A stretch of 64,000 bases of DNA from G963669295 sp963669295 (lineage in GTDB: Bacteria; Bacteroidota; Bacteroidia; Flavobacteriales_D; CALLUQ01), in assembly GCA_963669295.1 (NCBI GenBank), contig OY769938.1, forward strand, positions 1,426,001 through 1,490,000, in the 5' to 3' direction. Each line of letters begins with the position of its first letter. Positions within the stretch are counted from its first letter, which is position 1. This document shows, one piece after another, positions 1 through 11,400 of the stretch. The notes below the pieces were generated by a model. That model had not been told where the DNA came from. It searched no databases and worked only from the letters and a program-made list of their open reading frames with translations. The translations under genes and the position numbers were made by a program.

Positions 1-1692
1 GCAGCCATTAGCATCAGTGACGGTAAGGGTGTAATTGCCTGCACAAAGGCTACCAATGTTAGGTGTTACCTGCCCTCCGGGTTGCCAATCATAAGTATAC
101 GGAGCTGTTCCTCCCGATACTGTGGTTGATGCAGTACCATCGCATACCCCACCACAACTTACATCAACCGTATTCAACACCACATCCAGGGGTGCTGCTG
201 GTTCGGTAATGGTTATGGTTTGATTGCCGGTACATCCCAAATCGTCTGTTACCACTACGGTATAGGTTCCAGCGCATAAGCCTGTAGCTGTTTGTGTGGT
301 TTGATTGGCAGGGTCATCCCATTGGTACGACACGTAAATTCCGCTACCACCAGTGGGGTTAGCGGTAGCTTCTCCAGTACAATCGCCAAAACACAGCACA
401 TCAACAGTAGTTACATTGGGGCTTACCGGAAGTGGTGTAGTAATGTCGAAGGTAGAGTCGATTTGACAACCATTGCCGTCAATCACGGTGATGGTGTTTG
501 TTCCTACACAAAGGGCAGTAGCTGTTTGAGTGGTTTCACCACTGGGTTGCCAATCGTAAGTTAAAATGGGGGTTCCTCCAAATACTACAGCTACTCCTGT
601 ACCATCACAAGAGTTGTTACATGTGGGAATAGTAATGTTGATAGAAATAAATTCTAATTCTGGGGGCTCTGTAATTTGAACAAAGTCGAAACAAAAATCA
701 CCGGTGCAGGTATCTGTTACCAATACATTCCAGGTTCCTGCTGGAAGGCTTACGGCTGTTTGTGTGGTTTGATTCAACGGATCGTTCCATTGATAAGTCA
801 TACAACCAGGTGTTCCACCGGTTACCGTAACTGTTCCTGTTCCATTTCCTGCACCAAAGCAATCCACATCAGTAGCAGTGGTGGTGGTCACCAATGGAGG
901 GCAATTGTTATCGCGCTGGCTCTTGAGGAAACCATTGTAAGCCAAATTGCCTCCTTTAATTTTCTGATCTTCCACAAATGGGGAGATCACTACTTCTGAA
1001 CTTCCGGCTTCAAAAATTAATCGGTGTGATTGTTCAAAGTTCCATCCTTCGTTCACCAATATTAACGAACTTCCAAGGTTGAGTTTCCTTTTTTGAGTTC
1101 CAGAACCTATAAATTCGCCACAACTGATGAGGTGGCCATTCGTTTGTAATTCTCCTTTAGCGAGTACAATATCGCTGGTAGATCCCATACGAAGAGTACC
1201 TTGAAGTTCCCAGCTTCCATTGCCTTCAAAAATTAAATTGCTCCAAATAAATGCGTTGTTTGGCTGAATTACATTGCCATCTTTTGAGGAATTCAGGTGC
1301 ACACTTTCTACTTGTAGTATAAATGCTTCCGAAAGTGTTAATGCTCCATGCACCTGTAGCACTGCCGCATCTCCTTCGAGTGCAATGTGCTGTGTAGTAG
1401 AAGCAATTAGGCTTTTGCAGGAGGCTTGCCCATCGATATGAATTTCGATGTTATTGGAATTGCACGAATTTTGGTCGAAGTAAACATTATCGTTCGACCC
1501 GGGAACCCCTATACCACCGGCTCCACCTGAAGAAGAGGCCCAATGGGCAGGGTCATTCCAACTTCCACTATTGCCAACCCAATAAAATTCATTTGCAATT
1601 ATACAATTAGAGAGAAAAACAGCAGCTAAAACGAATGCTGTTCGGAGCATATATCTTTTCAACGCAAATAGTTTTAGTAATTCCTTCAACAT
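1..1692 (-). CDS. SprB-repeat cell-surface adhesin, N-terminal part (runs off left edge)
   Basis: The reading frame is open from an ATG at 1692 to base 1 (564 codons seen), so the gene continues beyond the window. A second ATG at 1650 (MLRTAFVLAAVF) would give a more typical signal peptide start; both lead into one hydrophobic segment ending near Ala-Asn-Glu. After this comes WVGNSGSWNDPAHW, an opening often seen in giant T9SS-secreted proteins, a beta-rich stretch of about 200 residues, then SprB-type modules of about 75 residues with the hallmarks CxGxCxG, GGTxPYTYxW, LCAGTYTVTVTDxxGC and ITEPP. About three and a half modules are visible. By analogy with SprB this is an exported adhesin carried by T9SS; the C-terminal sorting domain lies outside the window, so that part is inferred. 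Confidence 0.85.
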   Translation of the reverse strand, partial: MLKELLKLFALKRYMLRTAFVLAAVFLSNCIIANEFYWVGNSGSWNDPAHWASSSGGAGGIGVPGSNDNVYFDQNSCNSNNIEIHIDGQASCKSLIASTTQHIALEGDAAVLQVHGALTLSEAFILQVESVHLNSSKDGNVIQPNNAFIWSNLIFEGNGSWELQGTLRMGSTSDIVLAKGELQTNGHLISCGEFIGSGTQKRKLNLGSSLILVNEGWNFEQSHRLIFEAGSSEVVISPFVEDQKIKGGNLAYNGFLKSQRDNNCPPLVTTTTATDVDCFGAGNGTGTVTVTGGTPGCMTYQWNDPLNQTTQTAVSLPAGTWNVLVTDTCTGDFCFDFVQITEPPELEFISINITIPTCNNSCDGTGVAVVFGGTPILTYDWQPSGETTQTATALCVGTNTITVIDGNGCQIDSTFDITTPLPVSPNVTTVDVLCFGDCTGEATANPTGGSGIYVSYQWDDPANQTTQTATGLCAGTYTVVVTDDLGCTGNQTITITEPAAPLDVVLNTVDVSCGGVCDGTASTTVSGGTAPYTYDWQPGGQVTPNIGSLCAGNYTLTVTDANGC

Positions 1693-1859
1693 TGTTACGA
1701 TTCTTTTCGTTATAAGTTACGATTTTACACTAGAGAATGGCCTTTTTTGGAACAATTTGGAGTTAACGTTCACTAGTGATGGTATAACAAAGACGTTCAA
1801 ACACTCCAATTGGTTGCATGCATCTACAAATTACATTTTTTAATATCGCCTTCCACATC

Positions 1860-1877
1860 ATCGAAAATATTTTCGAT
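1860..1877. promoter_or_regulatory. Perfect 18-bp palindrome in the 1693-2004 intergenic gap
   Basis: ATCGAAAATATTTTCGAT reads the same on both strands. It lies in the AT-rich 312-bp space between the adhesin start (1692) and the stop of the PorP/SprF gene (2005), 168 bp upstream of the adhesin. An operator for a dimeric regulator is the natural reading, but no exact TAnnTTTG element was found beside it. Nothing else of note was seen in this gap; the short ORF in it is not convincing. Confidence 0.4.
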
Positions 1878-2004
1878 TAACCCTTTGTTTTTACCTACAA
1901 ATAAGGCTTTTCAACACAATAATAACAGTCTAACACCAACGATTTTTGGTATTAAAAAAAAGTTACTCACATCGTGCAATGAACAACTGCAATGGTAAAA
2001 TCAT

Positions 2005-2952
2005 CTAATAATAGGCAGGACAAGTATCTCCAATGCTACCAGAACCCCTTGAACAACCTGATATGCCCAAAATTATTTCATGGGTATTGGAGCTAGAAGC
2101 TCTTAATTGAGAAGTGGTAAAATCGAATGAGTAGCCCAGGGAAAAGTAGCCCAGAAACCGCACTCTAAACAATCCAGCAATGGCGTCTACATTTCTATAG
2201 GCGGCACCTACTGCAAATTTGTTTTTAACGTCCATCATCAACGTTACGTCTATCGCTGGAGGAGCAATGGGAGAAAACTTAACCAATGCAGAGGGGATGT
2301 AAGATATCCCCGATCCTGATTTACTAGAAAACTTCTTTCCTGCAGTAGCTACATAATGCCTTGTTAGTTTACTCTCAGGGCCAATGTCTGATATCTTATT
2401 GCCTACAATTTGTCGAATGGATAACCCAGCATAGTAGTTTTCTGAATACAACCATACTCCGGGCGTAATGTCGGGAACAACTAGCACCGAATTAGATCCT
2501 GTAATGGCTGGGTCATTATAGTTGATTAACGTAACTTTTGAAGCATCAAAACGGTATTGTTGAAATCCAGCAAATATCCCGGCACCCATTTTTACTTTAG
2601 CCGTAAGTGGCAAGTGATAGGCATACGCCAGGTTAACGATGGTTCTACTCGACGGGCCGGTATCGTCGCTTTCTACTTTTGCTCCAATGGCATGAAAATT
2701 CTTTAAATGCCTGGCCTTATTAGGCAACTTGGTATGCACACTGGCAAATGCCGTTTTTGGTGCAGCATCAAAACCCACCCATTGTGTACGGTACCCTATA
2801 CGCATGTCTATACACTCTTTGGTGCCAGCCACTCCAGGGTTGACTACAAAGTTATTCAGCACATATTGCGTATATTGAGGTGTTTGCTGAGCCAACACAT
2901 CCACGCCCAAAGCAATGCACACACCTAATATGAGTATTCGAATTGCTTTCAC
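2005..2952 (-). CDS. PorP/SprF family type IX secretion outer-membrane protein
   Basis: This 315-residue protein has a signal peptide (MKAIRILILGVCIALGVDVLA), then the family opening QQTPQYTQYVLNNFVVNPGVAG and the RxQWVGF segment typical of PorP/SprF proteins. The rest alternates short beta strands, as expected for an outer-membrane barrel. PorP/SprF members act with T9SS; SprF of Flavobacterium is needed for surface export of the adhesin SprB and similar proteins accompany type B cargo. Here it starts 5 bp after the stop of the 774-residue type B protein, so the two are almost certainly co-transcribed and probably form a substrate/partner pair. It may also serve the giant adhesin upstream. 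Family assignment is firm; the exact partner is inferred. Confidence 0.9.
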   Translation of the reverse strand: MKAIRILILGVCIALGVDVLAQQTPQYTQYVLNNFVVNPGVAGTKECIDMRIGYRTQWVGFDAAPKTAFASVHTKLPNKARHLKNFHAIGAKVESDDTGPSSRTIVNLAYAYHLPLTAKVKMGAGIFAGFQQYRFDASKVTLINYNDPAITGSNSVLVVPDITPGVWLYSENYYAGLSIRQIVGNKISDIGPESKLTRHYVATAGKKFSSKSGSGISYIPSALVKFSPIAPPAIDVTLMMDVKNKFAVGAAYRNVDAIAGLFRVRFLGYFSLGYSFDFTTSQLRASSSNTHEIILGISGCSRGSGSIGDTCPAYY

Positions 2953-2957
2953 CTTCC

Positions 2958-5282
2958 TTATCTAACAATTGTTACTGAGCCCGTAAACATGGTTTCCTTT
3001 TTATCTGAACCATCTAAACTAATGGTGTAATAGTAGGTCGCTACAGGTAATGGCGTTCCATTAACGGTCCCATCAAAAACATTCCCTTCGCCACCATACC
3101 CAATCGAGTTAAATACACGTTGCCCCCACCGATTAAATATCCTCACCCTACTATCGGGGTAATCTTCAATACCAATAATGAACCATGTATCATTGGCTCC
3201 ATCACCGTTTGGTGTAAAGGTGTTTGGCGGAAGTATTGGTTGAGAAACTACTACTGTTACTTCATCCATGGCAATGCAATCGCCATTGGTTAATGTTACC
3301 ACATAAGTGGTTGTATTATCTGGTGATGCTGTGGTGGTTGCTGTAGTGGTAGAGTTCAATCCTGTACTTGGAGACCACATGTAATCACTTCCTCCAGAGC
3401 CTGTCGCCGTAAGGGTGGTGCTTTCTCCAAATAGTATGGACACGTCAGCCCCAGCATCTACGGTTACCTCAGTCACATTTACTGTTGCTGGGTTGGACGT
3501 TGCTGATGAGGCACACCCGGAGTTACAGGTATAAGTAGCCACAATTTCATCACCATTGGTCATTGCTGCAGTAGACAAAGAGTCGCCATTTCCTCCCCCA
3601 GAAACACCGTTTAAAAACCATTCTAACGTTCCACCATTGGCACACCCTTGTGTATCGGCCACAAAAATAACGGTCTCTCCAAGGCAAATATCCGTTTCGC
3701 TAGCTGTTACTGTTACTGTAGGAGATTCTGGTTGATCCACCACAATGGCTATATAGTTCGAATTTGCATTTAAGATGGCAGCACAAGGGTCGTCGGAGGT
3801 GATGTAACAGTATACTACATCGTCATCATTCATGGTACCTGTATAGGTATCACTTGAACTGTTTTGTACCGAGGCACCATTGACAAACCACTCAAAATTC
3901 GGGTTTGAGCCTCCATTGGTAACACTTGCCGTAAAAGTAACGTCATCGCCCTGGCATGCAGGGTTTGGGGAAGCAGTTATTGTAACGCTTGGCACCAATG
4001 TTCCTGGTGCTTCCTCTAAAATAATGTTAGAGATGGTAAAGGTGCACCCTACTGCATCGGTAATGAGTACATCGTATGTTCCAACAGGAAGGCCTGTAAA
4101 CAAGTTTCCCGGTTGTGTTACTGTACCTATTGGGCCTGTGAGTGTAAAGGTATAAGGGTTCCCACTACCTACAACAGGAAACGTAATGAACCCTGTTCCA
4201 CCGCCACCGCAAGGAGGTTGTTCAATGATGTAATAAGCACTGGTTAGCCCTGGAGCATTTACAATAATGCTGTCTACCGTGGTAATGCATCCATTGGCAT
4301 CTTCTACAGTTATTGTATAGTTTCCTCCATCGAGGTTAGTGATGTTTGGACCTGAAGCATTCCCATTAAAGGTGTAAGTATAAGGTGGAGTTCCGCCTAC
4401 CGCTATAATATCCACTTCTCCATTGCCATTATTGCAATCGGTTACATCAGTAATATTCACTGTTACCGTAGGCCCACCAGTCATTTCAATTTCAATTTGC
4501 GGGGTTACTGTATAAATACATCCTTGCGCATCTTGTATCGTTAAGGTATAGTTACCTGCTGCGAGCCCTCCAAAAATGTTAAATTGTTGGTAGGTAGTTC
4601 CATCTATAGAGTATTGATACGGGCCGGTTCCTCCGGAAACGCCAACCACCTCTATTTCTCCATTCACTGTTCCACAACTTTGGTCTGTTACATTTACATC
4701 CACCACATACTCTACTGCTGGCCCCGTTACCTGAATATCAAAATCGCACTCGGCCGCACTGGTGAAATTTCCAGCGTCAAAACCACCATCTATTTGCACC
4801 CAGTAAGTGGTATTCGGAGCAAGTGCTGCTGCGCTCAATGTAAAATTTGAGGCCTGGCCTGTTTCGCAGTTAGATACGCTTGTATAAGTAGATTCGTCAC
4901 AAGGTGTTCCTGCTTCTATGATTACCCCTTCCAAGGTGTTGTCCTGACCACTTCCGGAAAGGCAACTTATATTTGTAATCACCACATCTGCACTACCGCC
5001 ATTGGCGTTTGTGGTAAATGAATACCATACCGTATTGTCATAGCCAAAGCAAAAAGCACCATTAACTGTTGCCCCGTCTGCACAACCAGCGCAAACCTCA
5101 GTAGTAGCGTCAATGTTGCTGCTTGAAAATGTAATGTTTGGACACAGCGCTTGCGCATTCAAACAATTATCGCTTGAAGGCTGGGCAATGGTTGAAAAAG
5201 TAGCTACTAATAAAAGAAGAGTGAATAACCACCCTTTTTCCCTAAATCTCAAAATATGTCTGTTCTTACGTTGTAAAAGCAA
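2958..5282 (-). CDS. T9SS type B sorting-domain protein with SprB repeats
   Basis: 774 residues. A signal peptide (to about residue 34) is followed by a Cys-rich pre-peptidase-C-like beta domain (about 35-190; compare VWYSFTT and NTTYWVQIDGG), three to four SprB-like modules (about 195-430, each with GGTxPYxYxxxG and a LxxGNYTxTxxDxxGC core), Ig/PKD-like domains (about 435-680), and the gliding-motility-associated type B C-terminal domain (PPNTFTPNGDGANDTW, FNRWGQRVF, ending VTIVR). Exported and surface-attached or released through T9SS. It is the first gene of a pair with the PorP/SprF gene 5 bp downstream. A near-match to the Bacteroidota -7 element (TAACTTTA, minus strand 5301-5308) lies about 20 bp upstream of the ATG; the terminator at 5396-5425 separates it from the giant adhesin. 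Confidence 0.88.
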   Translation of the reverse strand: MLLQRKNRHILRFREKGWLFTLLLLVATFSTIAQPSSDNCLNAQALCPNITFSSSNIDATTEVCAGCADGATVNGAFCFGYDNTVWYSFTTNANGGSADVVITNISCLSGSGQDNTLEGVIIEAGTPCDESTYTSVSNCETGQASNFTLSAAALAPNTTYWVQIDGGFDAGNFTSAAECDFDIQVTGPAVEYVVDVNVTDQSCGTVNGEIEVVGVSGGTGPYQYSIDGTTYQQFNIFGGLAAGNYTLTIQDAQGCIYTVTPQIEIEMTGGPTVTVNITDVTDCNNGNGEVDIIAVGGTPPYTYTFNGNASGPNITNLDGGNYTITVEDANGCITTVDSIIVNAPGLTSAYYIIEQPPCGGGGTGFITFPVVGSGNPYTFTLTGPIGTVTQPGNLFTGLPVGTYDVLITDAVGCTFTISNIILEEAPGTLVPSVTITASPNPACQGDDVTFTASVTNGGSNPNFEWFVNGASVQNSSSDTYTGTMNDDDVVYCYITSDDPCAAILNANSNYIAIVVDQPESPTVTVTASETDICLGETVIFVADTQGCANGGTLEWFLNGVSGGGNGDSLSTAAMTNGDEIVATYTCNSGCASSATSNPATVNVTEVTVDAGADVSILFGESTTLTATGSGGSDYMWSPSTGLNSTTTATTTASPDNTTTYVVTLTNGDCIAMDEVTVVVSQPILPPNTFTPNGDGANDTWFIIGIEDYPDSRVRIFNRWGQRVFNSIGYGGEGNVFDGTVNGTPLPVATYYYTISLDGSDKKETMFTGSVTIVR

Positions 5283-5395
5283 TTAACGGGTTTTAAACTA
5301 TAAAGTTACGGAAATTCAAGGCAACTTTAAAAAATCACCTTGTGTAAAAGGTGTTCCTTCCATTGCTTTTATTGCATTCCTGTTTTACCTCCTAT

Positions 5396-5425
5396 AAAAA
5401 ACACCGGAGATATTCCCCGGTGTTT
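5396..5425 (-). terminator. Intrinsic terminator of the giant adhesin gene
   Basis: Inverted repeat AAACACCGG (5399-5407) / CCGGTGTTT (5417-5425) with a 9-nt loop, followed on the minus strand by a run of T (A-run 5396-5400 on plus). It lies about 25 bp after the adhesin stop codon at 5451. Confidence 0.8.
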
Positions 5426-5450
5426 CTTTTATTTTGGTCGTGTGGTTTTC

Positions 5451-8400
5451 TTACCTGACTACCGTAACATGGCCCACATATTCGCGTTGTTGTTTTCTGT
5501 GGTCCATAGTAACGATTTTCCAAACGTACACTTCAACTTCCACCGGGAATCCTTTATAGGTACCGTCCCACGGTTTGTTTGGCGAATGAGCCTCAAAGAT
5601 GAGTTCACCCCATCGATCGAAGATGTACATGGTGAAGTTTTCAGGGTCTATTCCTACTCCTTGTGCATAGAAGAAGTCGTTGATGCCATCTCCATCTGGT
5701 GTAAATGCGTTCGGCACATAAATGGCATAGTCACCTTCGATGGTTACCACATAGGTAATTTGATCCGAGCATCCCCACTGGTTGGTGATGGTTAATGTCA
5801 CCACATAGACGCCACTATCGGCATACGTATGCGATGGGTTCTCATACCATCCTGTGGTGAGTCCTCCATTGGAAGCAGAATCAGGAATTGCTCCTGCCTG
5901 TCCTGTTAGTGTGTTTCCATCGCCAAAGTCCCAGTGATAGGTGTCAGCCCCCACACTTTGATCGGTGAATGTAATCACCGGGTTTAAGATGGTTGTTGTT
6001 GGAGGATCAAAAGTAAAGTCAGCCACCGGAACAGAGTATACTTCTACAAATGCTGCTTCGGTTACAGTAATCGAACAGCCATCTGCCGAGGTGATGGTTA
6101 CACACACATCGTATACTCCCGGGTTGTTGTACACCCACGAAGGAGCATCATCGGTACCACTATAGTCAATCACTCCATCACAATCGAAGTCCCAATCGTA
6201 GGTTACCCCAATGTCGGTGTTTGAGCTGAACTGTGCTGTAAATGGTGCACATCCATTCGGATCGATGATGTTTACAAATCCTATTGGCAATGGGTTTACT
6301 GTTACTTCCACCGAGTCTACCACCGGTATGGTACAACCATCATCAAGGATGACATAGTACCAGGTAGTGGTATTTGGGCTTACTGTAATAGACGAAGTAC
6401 TTCCCACGGTGTTTGCTGCCACCAGGTTTCCATTGATTGCCCCTTCATGCCACTCGAAGTTATAAGGGTCTCCATTTCCACCGGAAGCATTGGCTGTTAG
6501 CGTGGTTGATTCACCATCACAAATGCTCAAGTCAGGAGTAAGGTCCAGGCTCAATGCTGGTGTTACCGAAATGGTGACACACCCTTGAGCTGATATACAT
6601 CCATTGGCATCTGTTACTGTAAAGCAGTAATCGGTGGTTACTGTAGGATTGACCGTATGTGGTCCTGCGCCTACAAAACCACCACCTGTCCAGTTGATGG
6701 TGTATGGAGGAGTACCTCCTTGTGCGTTGCCCCATATTTGGGTAGAGTCTCCATAACAAATGGTGCGGTCCAAATCGGGTACAGGAACCAACTGGTTCGG
6801 TTCTGTCACATTTACACATTGTGATACTGTACATCCGTTGGCATCTGTTACTGTTACACAATAGGTTCCTGCTCCCAGTGCCACTGCCGTTTGGGCTACC
6901 TGGTTGTTGGCATTGGCATCCCACTGGTAGGTGTATGGTGCAGTTCCTCCGGAGTGGAATACAGTAGCACTTCCTGTTTGTGTACCAAAGCAAGCAGGAG
7001 CAATAAAGGTGATGCTGTCGATGACCGCTCCCGGAGTGTCAAACACATCGATGGTGATCACTTCAGTACAACCATTGTTATCGGTAACAGTAACGGTATG
7101 TGTGCCCAAACAAAGTCCTGTAGCTGTTTGGGTGGTTTGTCCATCTCCCCATAGGTAAGTGTATGGAGCAGTACCTCCAGCAGGGTTCACCGTAGCGGTA
7201 CCGTTACACTGTGTACAGGTAGAGTTCACAGATGTTCCCGACAGGGTCAACAGAGGCGGCTCATTGACGGTGATGGTCAGTGTAGCAGTACATCCATGGG
7301 CGTCTGTTACATCCACGATGTATGATCCAGCACTCAAGTTGGTTACTGTAGGCCCGTTGCCCACGTTAGGAGTCCAGGTATACAGGTATGGTGGTGTTCC
7401 ACCAGTAACATTCACATCAATTATTCCATCGGCCCCACCAAAGCAACTCACATCAATTACTGTGTCGATGGTGATCACCAGCAATGCAGGTTCATCAATG
7501 GTAACATTCGAGGTAGAGGTACACCCGTTGGCATCGGTTACTGTAACCGTGTAGGTGCCTGCACTCAATCCTGTGTTGGCAGAATCGTTGGGGTTGTTAC
7601 CACCATTCCACTGGTAGGTGTATGGCATTGTTCCACCGTTTGCTGCTGCAGTAGCAGTACCATCGCTTGCTAAGAAGCAGCTGGCATCGGTAGATGCGGT
7701 GATGGCCGAGGCCAGCCCTTGTGGCTCGTTGATGCATTCTGTTAATGAGAAGGTACATCCTGCATCATCTACCACGGTGATGGTGTAGCATCCACCGGCC
7801 AGGTTAGTACCTGTTGTAAGTCCATCCAACCCGGGGATTGGTGTACCATTGATTTGCCATGTGATGCTTTGATAAGGCAGGGTGCCCCCTGTAATGTTAA
7901 AGTCTAAACCACCATCTGATGCTCCTGCACAGCTTACATCGGTTACACTGTTTAAGGTGATGGATGGCCCTAAGATGTCGTTGATACAAATCAAACTATC
8001 CAGGGTACATCCGTTGGCATCGGTTAGGGTGATGGTGTAACATCCAGAGAACAACGAGTCGGCACACGATGATGTTTGTGTGTTAGGATCGTTCCACTGG
8101 TAGGTGTATGGCGCGTTGCCTCCTACTGCTGTTACACAAATCTCTCCATTGTCCTGTCCACAGTTGGCATCGGTCACACTGATATTAACATCCAACAATG
8201 TAGGTTCTGTAATGGTGACCGAAGCGGTGATGATACAACCGTTCAGGTCGGTAATGGTTACATTGTAGGTTCCTGCACACAGGTTATCGATCGTAGGAGT
8301 GGTAGGGAACCCGGGAGCATCCCACAGGTAGCTGTAAGGAGGAGTACCTCCTGATACGATGGCCGAAGCCTCCCCATTACAAGCCTGGTAGCAATCTACA

Positions 8401-11400
8401 TCGGTGGTGTTGGTAATTACCGACAGTGCTGTAGGCTCAGTGATGGTGACCTGTGCTGTGGCAGTACATCCATTGGCATCGGTTACGGTAACATCGTAAA
8501 TGCCGGCACACAGGTTAGAGTATACCTGGCTGATGCCACCACCGGTCCAGTTGTATAAATATGGAGGTGTTCCGCCAGCCACATCTACCTGGGCAAAACC
8601 ATCGCAAGCACCATTACAACTTACATGTCCAAAAGTGTTGATGGCTGCTGTTAACAATGGTGGCTCTCCTACGGTAGCTGTTACCGTGGTGAAACATCCA
8701 TTGGCATCGGTAATGGTGCAAGAGTAGGTGCCGGGGCACAAGCCAGTGGCCAGGGCCGTAGTTTGGTTGCCCGCATTCGCATCCCATTGGTAAGTAAAGG
8801 GAGCAATGCCAACTGTCCCTTCTACATCAATCCTTCCATCACACATCCCAAAGCAACTCACATCTTCTACCATTAAAATGGCACCGGTTACTTGTGCCGG
8901 GTCTGTTAAGGTATAGTTAATGATTTCAGTACATCCATTGGCATCTGTTAAGATCAGGGTATAATCTCCTGCACACAGGTTGCTAACCGTATCGTTGTTA
9001 ATGTTCAACGGGTTGTTCAGGTCATCTCTCCAGTCGTAGCTATAAGGAGGTGTTCCTCCCACAGCAGCAATCCATGCCACCCCATCACAGTATCCAAAAC
9101 AAGTAGGGTCTACCCAGTTGGGGATGAATGTAATTGGTGTAGGCTCGTTGATGGTTACCGAAGCCGAAGCGGTACATCCAATAGAATCCTGGATGTTCAC
9201 CGAGTATACTCCTGCTGCCAGGTTCACAGCTGTAGGAGTGGTTTGGTTGCCTGTATTGGCATCCCATTGTACGGTAAACCAACCGTTTCCACCAATCATG
9301 TCTACAGTTGCTGAACCATCGTTTCCACCGTTACAGCTCACATCTACTGATCCTACAATGGCTGCTGTAGGACCACTGTTGTCGCCAATCTCAATACAGA
9401 TTATTTCGCTACAAGAATTGGCATCGGTTACTGTTACACAGTATGTTCCTGCTGGCAACCCTACTTCACAAGAGTTGGTTTGACCACCAGGCCATGCATA
9501 AGTATAAGGTGCAGTACCTCCTGATGCAATCACACATGCCTGTCCGTCGCTTAATCCACAGTTGGCATTAACCACTGTAGAATCCAGTACCAGTAGTGGT
9601 GGTTCCCCAACAATGGCCTGGCCATTGATGATACAACCGTTGGCATCGGTCACTACTACATTGTAGGTGCCCGCACACAGGTTGATGGCTGTAGGAGTGA
9701 TTTGGTTCAATCCATCGTCCCACTGGTAAGTAAAGGGCGAAGTGCCTCCGGTGGGCAATGCTGTTGCAGAGCCATTACAGTTGCCTTCGCAATTCACATC
9801 CAATACTGTAGTAGTAATGGCCAGTGCTGGTGGTTCGTTGATGGTGGCCGTATTTGAAGTAGACTGGCACCCGTTAGCATCGGTTACTACCACGTAGTAG
9901 TCTCCAGCACACAGGTTGGTTCCTGTAATGCTATCGGTAGCTACCGGCACATTGCCCGCAGTATACCACTGGTAGGCATAAGGAGGTGTTCCTGTGCCGC
10001 TCATCGAAACAGTCATGGTACCATCACACAAGCCATTACAGCTCACATCGGTAGTTCCTGAAATAGTGGCCACCCCTTCAGGGATATTGCCCACCACCGC
10101 TTGTGCAGTAGCAGTACATCCATTCATATCAGTAACCAAAATATCATATGTTCCCGGGGTCAATCCAATGGCCGTTTGCGACGACTGGTTGCCCGGTGTC
10201 CACAGGTAGGTAAATGGCGACACCCCATTGGTGATGTTCACCGTAGCACTTCCCGATCCTGTATTACAGAAAGCATCTATGGTTGATGTGGTTAAGGTAA
10301 TTTGAGCAGGCTCACCAATGGTGACCTGTAAAGTAGTATCACATCCATTGCCATCGGTAACAATCACACTGTAAGTGCCCGGGCAAAGGCCTGTTGCTGT
10401 TGGTGTTGACTGGGTGGCAGGGTCGCTCCACAAGTAAGTGTATGGAGTGGTTCCTCCCGAAGCAACTACTGTTGCCTGTCCATCGCAATCACCAAAACAG
10501 GTTACATCGGTAAAAGTAGTGATGGCAGCATTCAACTGGGTAGGCTCACCAATGGTCACACTTACTGTTGCCTGGCAACCATTGGCATCAATCATCTCAC
10601 CAGTATAGGTGCCTGCGCATAAGTTAAAGGCACTGGCAGTGGTTTGTCCAATAGGGTTGTTTTGATCATCGTACCAGGTGTAGTTGTATGGTGATGTTCC
10701 ACCGGTTACCTGTATTTGTGCAAAGCCATCACAGCTGCCAAAACAAGTGGCATCGGTTTGTGTTAAGATGCTTACCGTTGGTGCACCAAGGTCAATTACA
10801 CATACATTCACCGTTTGAGAACATCCATTGCCATCAGTAACCGTTACATCGTAACAACCTGCTCCAAGGGTGGTAGCTGTTGCGGTGGTTTGGTTGGCTG
10901 CATTAGCATCCCACTGGTAGGTATAAGGAGGGTCTCCACTTACTACCGTTACCGTAGCATCACCATCGGCCTGTCCACAGTTCGACCCGTTCGAAGAGGT
11001 GGTCAATACCAACTGGCTGGGTTCGTTAATGGTGGCTGTTTGTGTTACCGAACACCCGTTGGCATCGGTTACTACTACCGTGTAGGTGCCCGCACATTGC
11101 CCTGTAATGCCTGGGGTAGTGCTTAAGCCGGGATCATCCCACTGGTAAGTATAAGGGGTAGTGCCACCAGTAACACTGGAGGTAACACTACCATCACACA
11201 CCCCAAAGCACGAAGCATCGGTTACCGTTACCGCGTTCACCAGCGGTGCCGGTTCTGTTAAGGTAACACTTACAGTGGTTTGACATCCATTGGCATCGGT
11301 CACTTCTACATCGTAAGTGCCTGCACAAAGGTTGGTCGCTATCTGGGTGAACTGCCCAAGGCTGTTTCCTGCCTGGAACCATTCATAAGTATAAGGAGAA

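Noticed and set aside
1810..1998. 62-residue ORF in the gap before the PorP/SprF gene
   Set aside because: Very AT-rich, no signal or domain, and it spans the 18-bp palindrome; likely non-coding.
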